From: an uncultured Bacilli bacterium | GTDB lineage: Bacteria; Bacillota_I; Bacilli_A; RF39; UBA660 | Assembly: GCA_947628245.1 (NCBI GenBank) | Contig: CANQZH010000042.1 | Location: forward strand, 1-8,628 | Direction of reading: 5' to 3' | Length of the DNA: 8,628 bases | In this document: positions 5,827 to 8,628 of the stretch, one piece after another | How positions within the stretch are numbered: position 1 is the stretch's first letter | Layout: each line of letters opens with the position of its first letter | The notes under the pieces: model-generated | The model's database searches: none | The model's input: only the letters and a program-made list of their open reading frames with translations | What the model was told of the DNA's origin: nothing | Position numbers and translations under genes: made by a program

Positions 5827-7591
5827 TTTTTTTACGTGATTCTAGATAATTTTTTAAGGATTTTGCAACTTCTTTAGGTAAAATAGTTTCTAATTCTTCG
5901 ATTGATGCTTCTTGCATTTTTTTAACACTTCCAAATTTTTTAATTAATTCTTTTTTTCTTTTAGAACCTATTCCACTTATACCATCTAAAACACTTGAAA
6001 TAGCCCCTTTACTTCTAATAGTTCGATGATAATTAATTGTATAACGATGTACTTCATCTTGCATTTTCGTTAAATAATGAAAAACATTACTATCTTTTAA
6101 AATCGGAATAACTTCTAGAGTATCACCATCTACTAAATCATTAGTACGATGTTTATCATTTTTCTTTAAACCACATACTTTAATATTTAAATTTAGACTT
6201 TGAAGAATTTCTTTACAAGCATTAATTTGACCAATACCTCCATCAACAATAATTAAATTAGGCATTTCACTTTTTTCTACTAAAGCTCTTTGATAACGAC
6301 GATAAATAACTTCTCTCATCATATTATAATCATCATTCTTATCAAAACTAATCTTATATTTACGATATTCATTTTTAGCAGGAACTCCATTTTTAAATAC
6401 AACCATACAACTAACCGACCAATCCCCAAATAAATTAGAATTATCAAATAAATCAATTCGATCTAAAATCTTTAAATTTAAAATTTTCCTTAATTCTTCT
6501 TGGGCATTAGAAGTTGTATTTTCTTTTCTTAAAATTAAATCTAATTCATTTTCTAAATTAATCTTGGCATTTTCATTAGCCATTTTAATTAAATGATTTT
6601 TTTGACCTTTAACCGGACTAACTAATTTATTTTCAAAATAAGCATTCATTACTTCCGTATTTATTTCTTTATCTAAAACAATTTCTTTAGGTATCTCGTG
6701 TCTAATATAAAAACTAGTTAAATAATTTTCTAAATCACTTACTAAATCGCTAATAACCGGAAAAATATCAGTATGTCCTCCAACTAATTTACCATTTCTT
6801 AAAAATAAAATTTGTACTGAAATATAACCATTATTAAAATAATAACCAACTACATCCCGATTAGTTAAATCTCTTAAAGTAATTTTTTGTTTATCTAAAA
6901 CAATATTAATATAATCTAATTCTTTTTTTAATTCATTAGCTAATTCATAATTTAAAGATTCACTATAAGCATTCATTTTACTAATTAATTTATCTTTTAA
7001 GATTTTATCATTCCCATTTAAAAAACTTAAAATATCATTTTCCATTTTAGCTATTTCTTCTTTAGTATCTTTTTTCTCACAATAACCTAAACATTCACCA
7101 ATATGATAGTATAAACATACTTTATGAGGATTACCATCACATTTTTTTAAAGGATATAAACGATTAAGTAAATTAACAATCTTTCTAGCAGCATAAGCAT
7201 TAGGATAAGGACCATATAATTTTTTCTTATCTTTTTTCTTAATGTTTAAGTATCTTGCTACTTTAAGTTTAGGATAAGGTTTAGAAATATATTCGATATA
7301 AGGATAACTTTTATCATCTTTAAGTAAAATATTATATTTTGGATCATATTGTTTAATTAAATTAATTTCTAATAAAAAAGCTTCTAATTCACTAGATGTT
7401 ACAATATATGAAAAATCAACTATTTCACTTACCATTTTAGCGGTTTTACCCGTATGAGTTCGATTAAAATAAGAATTAACTCTTTTATGTAAATTTTTAG
7501 CTTTACCAACATAAATAATTACCCCATCAGCATTTTTCATCTGATAACTACCTGGTAAATTAGGAACTTGTTTTAATTTTTCTTCTAACAT
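5816..7591 (-). CDS. uvrC: UvrC, nucleotide excision repair dual-incision endonuclease subunit
   Basis: This 591-residue protein is full length for the family. UvrC joins UvrB on damaged DNA and cuts on both sides of the lesion. Domains in order: a GIY-YIG nuclease (about 10-95) with GSY (14-16), IYVG (26-29), Arg37 and Glu75, making the 3' cut; a four-cysteine iron-sulfur cluster site (Cys151, 159, 167, 171); a UVR segment for UvrB contact (about 205-232); an RNase H-like nuclease (about 370-525) with FDNSN (382-386), IIVDGG (447-452), KHRT (480-483) and QDEVHR (511-516), making the 5' cut; and a C-terminal helix-hairpin-helix region with GISGIG (537-542). The first G of the usual GIY is present, with Ser for Ile. 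GGGTGA lies 5 bases before the ATG. No terminator follows, so some transcripts may run into the surface protein gene. Confidence 0.96.
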   Translation of the reverse strand: MLEEKLKQVPNLPGSYQMKNADGVIIYVGKAKNLHKRVNSYFNRTHTGKTAKMVSEIVDFSYIVTSSELEAFLLEINLIKQYDPKYNILLKDDKSYPYIEYISKPYPKLKVARYLNIKKKDKKKLYGPYPNAYAARKIVNLLNRLYPLKKCDGNPHKVCLYYHIGECLGYCEKKDTKEEIAKMENDILSFLNGNDKILKDKLISKMNAYSESLNYELANELKKELDYINIVLDKQKITLRDLTNRDVVGYYFNNGYISVQILFLRNGKLVGGHTDIFPVISDLVSDLENYLTSFYIRHEIPKEIVLDKEINTEVMNAYFENKLVSPVKGQKNHLIKMANENAKINLENELDLILRKENTTSNAQEELRKILNLKILDRIDLFDNSNLFGDWSVSCMVVFKNGVPAKNEYRKYKISFDKNDDYNMMREVIYRRYQRALVEKSEMPNLIIVDGGIGQINACKEILQSLNLNIKVCGLKKNDKHRTNDLVDGDTLEVIPILKDSNVFHYLTKMQDEVHRYTINYHRTIRSKGAISSVLDGISGIGSKRKKELIKKFGSVKKMQEASIEELETILPKEVAKSLKNYLESRKKIDN

Positions 7592-7614
7592 CTAAATCAC
7601 CCACTTCTAAAACT

Positions 7615-7620
7615 ATTATA
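7615..7620 (-). promoter_or_regulatory. Candidate -10 box of uvrC
   Basis: A perfect TATAAT lies on the minus strand 23 bases before the uvrC ATG. No good -35 is seen at 16-18 bases; a TTGATA exists only at a 22-base spacing, which is too long. The call rests on the -10 and its position between divergent genes. Confidence 0.5.
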
Positions 7621-7638
7621 CTTTATTTTTAAAAATTA

Positions 7639-7667
7639 TTGTTATCAAATTTAGAATTTTATATAAT
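7639..7667 (+). promoter_or_regulatory. Promoter of the YigZ-like gene
   Basis: TTGTTA (7639-7644, 4 of 6) and a perfect TATAAT (7662-7667) are separated by 17 bases. The expected start point, near 7674, falls at the beginning of the AGAGGTG ribosome site, so the leader would be only about 12-14 bases. Confidence 0.6.
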
Positions 7668-7685
7668 ATTTAAGAGGTGTTAAAA

Positions 7686-8033
7686 TTGAAATTACTAAAT
7701 ACGTACACTTATGAAATAAAAAAATCAAAATTTATAGCCTATTATTATCAAATAGATAATCAAGAAGAAATAAAATTAATTTTAAATAATTTAAAAGAAG
7801 AACATAAAAAAGCTAGACATATTCCTTATGCTTATATTTTAAGTAATACAGCTGGTAAAAGTGATGATAAAGAACCAACTAACACAGCAGGTCTTCCTAT
7901 TTATAATTTAATGAAACAAAAAGAATTAGAAAATAAAGCAATTTTTGTTGTTAGATATTTTGGCGGGACTAAATTAGGAGCTGGCAATTTATTAAGAGCT
8001 TATCTAACAGCTAGTAAAGAAGTATTAAATTAA
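7686..8033 (+). CDS. YigZ/IMPACT-family protein, N-terminal (UPF0029) domain only
   Basis: This 115-residue protein matches the conserved N-terminal domain of YigZ/YvyE and eukaryotic IMPACT. It has IKKSKFIAY (11-19), HIPYAYIL (45-52), a DDKEPTNTAGLP segment (60-71), VVRYFGGTKLGAG (88-100) and LLRAY (102-106). Bacterial homologues usually have about 200-215 residues, with a second ferredoxin-like domain (DUF1949) that is absent here. The stop falls right after the first domain and only about 60 bases separate it from rpsT, so no remnant of the second domain remains. The usual DDGEPSGTAG is altered to DDKEPTNTAG. IMPACT acts in translation-stress signalling, but the bacterial role is unclear. 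The start is probably TTG at 7686, with AGAGGTG 6 bases upstream; a GTG at 7677 lies within that site. Confidence 0.85.
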   Translation: MKLLNTYTYEIKKSKFIAYYYQIDNQEEIKLILNNLKEEHKKARHIPYAYILSNTAGKSDDKEPTNTAGLPIYNLMKQKELENKAIFVVRYFGGTKLGAGNLLRAYLTASKEVLN

Positions 8034-8036
8034 TAC

Positions 8037-8065
8037 TTGTAAAATTGACGTTTGTTTGATAGAAT
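8037..8065 (+). promoter_or_regulatory. Candidate promoter of rpsT
   Basis: TTGTAA (8037-8042) and TAGAAT (8060-8065, 5 of 6) are 17 bases apart, with a TGA extended -10 element at 8057-8059. A better -35 hexamer, TTGACG (8045-8050), is nearby but pairs only with a poor TAAATA at a 15-base spacing. Either could serve. Confidence 0.55.
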
Positions 8066-8094
8066 TAAATACGTTAAAAAGAAAGGAGATATTT

Positions 8095-8358
8095 ATGGCT
8101 AATATTAAAAGTTCTAAAAAAGCAATTAAAGTTATTGCTAAGAAAACTGAGAATAATCACGAATTAAAAGCCCGTGTACGTAATTGCATTAAGAACTGTG
8201 ATAAAGCAATTATGGCTGGAGATAAAGAAACTGCTCAAAAACTCCTTGCTGATGTACAAAAATATATTGATAAAGCTTTCAGCAAAGGCTTAATTAAAAG
8301 AAATACTGCTGATAGACAAAAATCAAGATTAACTCAAAAAGTAAAAGGAATGAATTAA
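8095..8358 (+). CDS. rpsT: 30S ribosomal protein S20
   Basis: This 87-residue, strongly basic helical protein begins MANIKSSKKAIK, the S20 hallmark, and includes AIMAGDKETAQKLLADVQKYIDKAFSKG in parts (about 38-65) and RQKSRLTQKV near the end. S20 is a primary binder of 16S rRNA that stabilises the lower body of the small subunit. Length and content are normal for the family. I chose the ATG at 8095 because AAAGGAG (8082-8088) lies 6 bases upstream; the longer frame from TTG at 8056 would place residues upstream of that site and spoil the standard N-terminus. The gene is a single transcription unit with its own promoter and a terminator that overlaps the end of the frame. Confidence 0.97.
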   Translation: MANIKSSKKAIKVIAKKTENNHELKARVRNCIKNCDKAIMAGDKETAQKLLADVQKYIDKAFSKGLIKRNTADRQKSRLTQKVKGMN

Positions 8359-8384
8359 AAAACATTCCTTTTATTATTTTTTTT
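8343..8384 (+). terminator. Terminator of rpsT, with the stop codon inside the loop
   Basis: AAAAGGAATG (8343-8352) pairs perfectly with CATTCCTTTT (8363-8372) around a 10-base loop, followed by a T-rich tract to 8384. The left arm encodes the Lys-Gly-Met near the C-terminus and the TAA stop (8356-8358) is in the loop. Confidence 0.88.
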
Positions 8385-8392
8385 AACATATA

Positions 8393-8421
8393 TTGTATAA
8401 AACAATAGTTTTTGCTAAAAT
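8393..8421 (+). promoter_or_regulatory. Candidate promoter of the exported protein gene at 8440
   Basis: TTGTAT (8393-8398) and TAAAAT (8416-8421, 5 of 6) are 17 bases apart, with a TGC extended -10 element at 8413-8415. The expected start point, near 8428, would fall within the ribosome site, implying a very short leader. Alternatively the true promoter lies elsewhere. Confidence 0.5.
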
Positions 8422-8439
8422 AATAAAAGGATGATGTAT

Positions 8440-8628
8440 ATGAAATTCTTAAATAAAATATTTATTTCAATTTTTTGTTTAACCCTTATATTAATAACAT
8501 TCATTAAGATGGATACTATTACTGATTTCTTTGTTCCTTTTATTGAACAAGATACTAAAATTGAAATAAGTCCCTCTAATAATTATAAAAAAGATATTAA
8601 TTATTTATTTATTCAAAATACTAATAAT
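8440..8628 (+). CDS. Exported or membrane-anchored protein, N-terminal part (cut by window edge)
   Basis: An open frame of 63 codons runs off the right edge. It starts MKFLNKIF, followed by a hydrophobic segment (about 7-22, ISIFCLTLILITFI) and then polar sequence. This is a signal peptide or signal anchor; Cys13 lies inside the hydrophobic part and does not form a convincing lipobox. The segment after it contains NYLFIQNTNN near the end of the visible part. I cannot name the family from this piece. I chose the ATG at 8440 because AAAAGG (8425-8430) lies 9 bases upstream; the in-frame ATG at 8431 directly abuts that site. The gene follows the rpsT terminator, so it is a separate unit. Confidence 0.65.
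   Translation, partial: MKFLNKIFISIFCLTLILITFIKMDTITDFFVPFIEQDTKIEISPSNNYKKDINYLFIQNTNN

Noticed and set aside
7642..7649. TTATCAAA near the uvrC start as a second half-site of the ftsW palindrome
   Set aside because: It is only a single 8-base half-site in AT-rich DNA with no inverted partner; chance occurrence is likely.
7686..8033. YigZ-like gene as a pseudogene
   Set aside because: The first domain is complete with its core motifs, the frame is intact, and no leftover of the second domain is present before rpsT.
8056..8094. Longer frame for S20 beginning at TTG 8056
   Set aside because: The added residues are encoded across the promoter and ribosome site, and S20 proteins begin MANIKS, which fits the ATG at 8095.
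1..8628. Mollicutes genetic code (UGA as tryptophan)
   Set aside because: All recognised genes are full length under the standard bacterial code, and conserved tryptophans such as those in Def and UvrC are TGG.
1..8628. Mobile element, CRISPR, toxin-antitoxin or defence cassette
   Set aside because: No transposase, integrase, spaced direct repeats or recognisable defence domains are seen; base composition and codon use look uniform across the window.

Overview
The window is very AT-rich and gene-dense. It reads as chromosomal core sequence from a low-GC Firmicute, probably an uncultured gut-type member of Bacilli (an RF39- or Erysipelotrichales-like lineage; the lineage is my inference). Supporting points are an FtsW with the division-type signature, MtaB, a Gram-positive type 2 peptide deformylase, strong Shine-Dalgarno sites, near-consensus sigma-A promoters, and a tiny YjcZ-like peptide typical of spore-forming relatives. 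Tryptophan is encoded by TGG and genes end at all standard stops, so the Mollicutes code (UGA = Trp) is not needed.

Layout. (1) 1-1308, minus strand: ftsW followed by the first 39 codons of a CvpA-like membrane protein, probably one operon. (2) 1309-1651: a divergent intergenic region with a perfect 9-3-9 palindrome, then a 61-residue Gly/Tyr/Asn-rich one-helix peptide with its own terminator. (3) 1672-2278: a promoter and the peptide deformylase gene def, convergent with the next block. (4) 4011-2277, minus strand: a promoter, mtaB, an unrecognised 127-residue gene and a terminator. (5) 4518-4013, minus strand: an acidic membrane-anchored protein of unknown function with its own terminator. 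(6) 7620-4559, minus strand: uvrC, then a large membrane-anchored surface protein with a DUF6273-like C-terminal domain. The surface protein has its own near-consensus promoter starting inside the last codons of uvrC. (7) 7639-8628, plus strand: a single-domain YigZ/IMPACT protein, rpsT (ribosomal protein S20) with terminator, and the 5' end of an exported protein cut by the window edge.

The recognised genes serve cell division and wall synthesis (FtsW), protein maturation (Def), tRNA modification at A37 (MtaB), DNA repair (UvrC) and the ribosome (S20). They form short separate transcription units rather than one pathway. I found no mobile element, CRISPR array, tRNA, rRNA, riboswitch or defence cassette, and no gene-free stretch longer than about 125 bases. 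No undescribed multi-gene system is evident. The points most worth a second look are the unrecognised genes (127, 161 and 395 residues), the tiny glycine/tyrosine-rich peptide, the palindrome next to ftsW, and the repeated overlap of terminators with stop codons.
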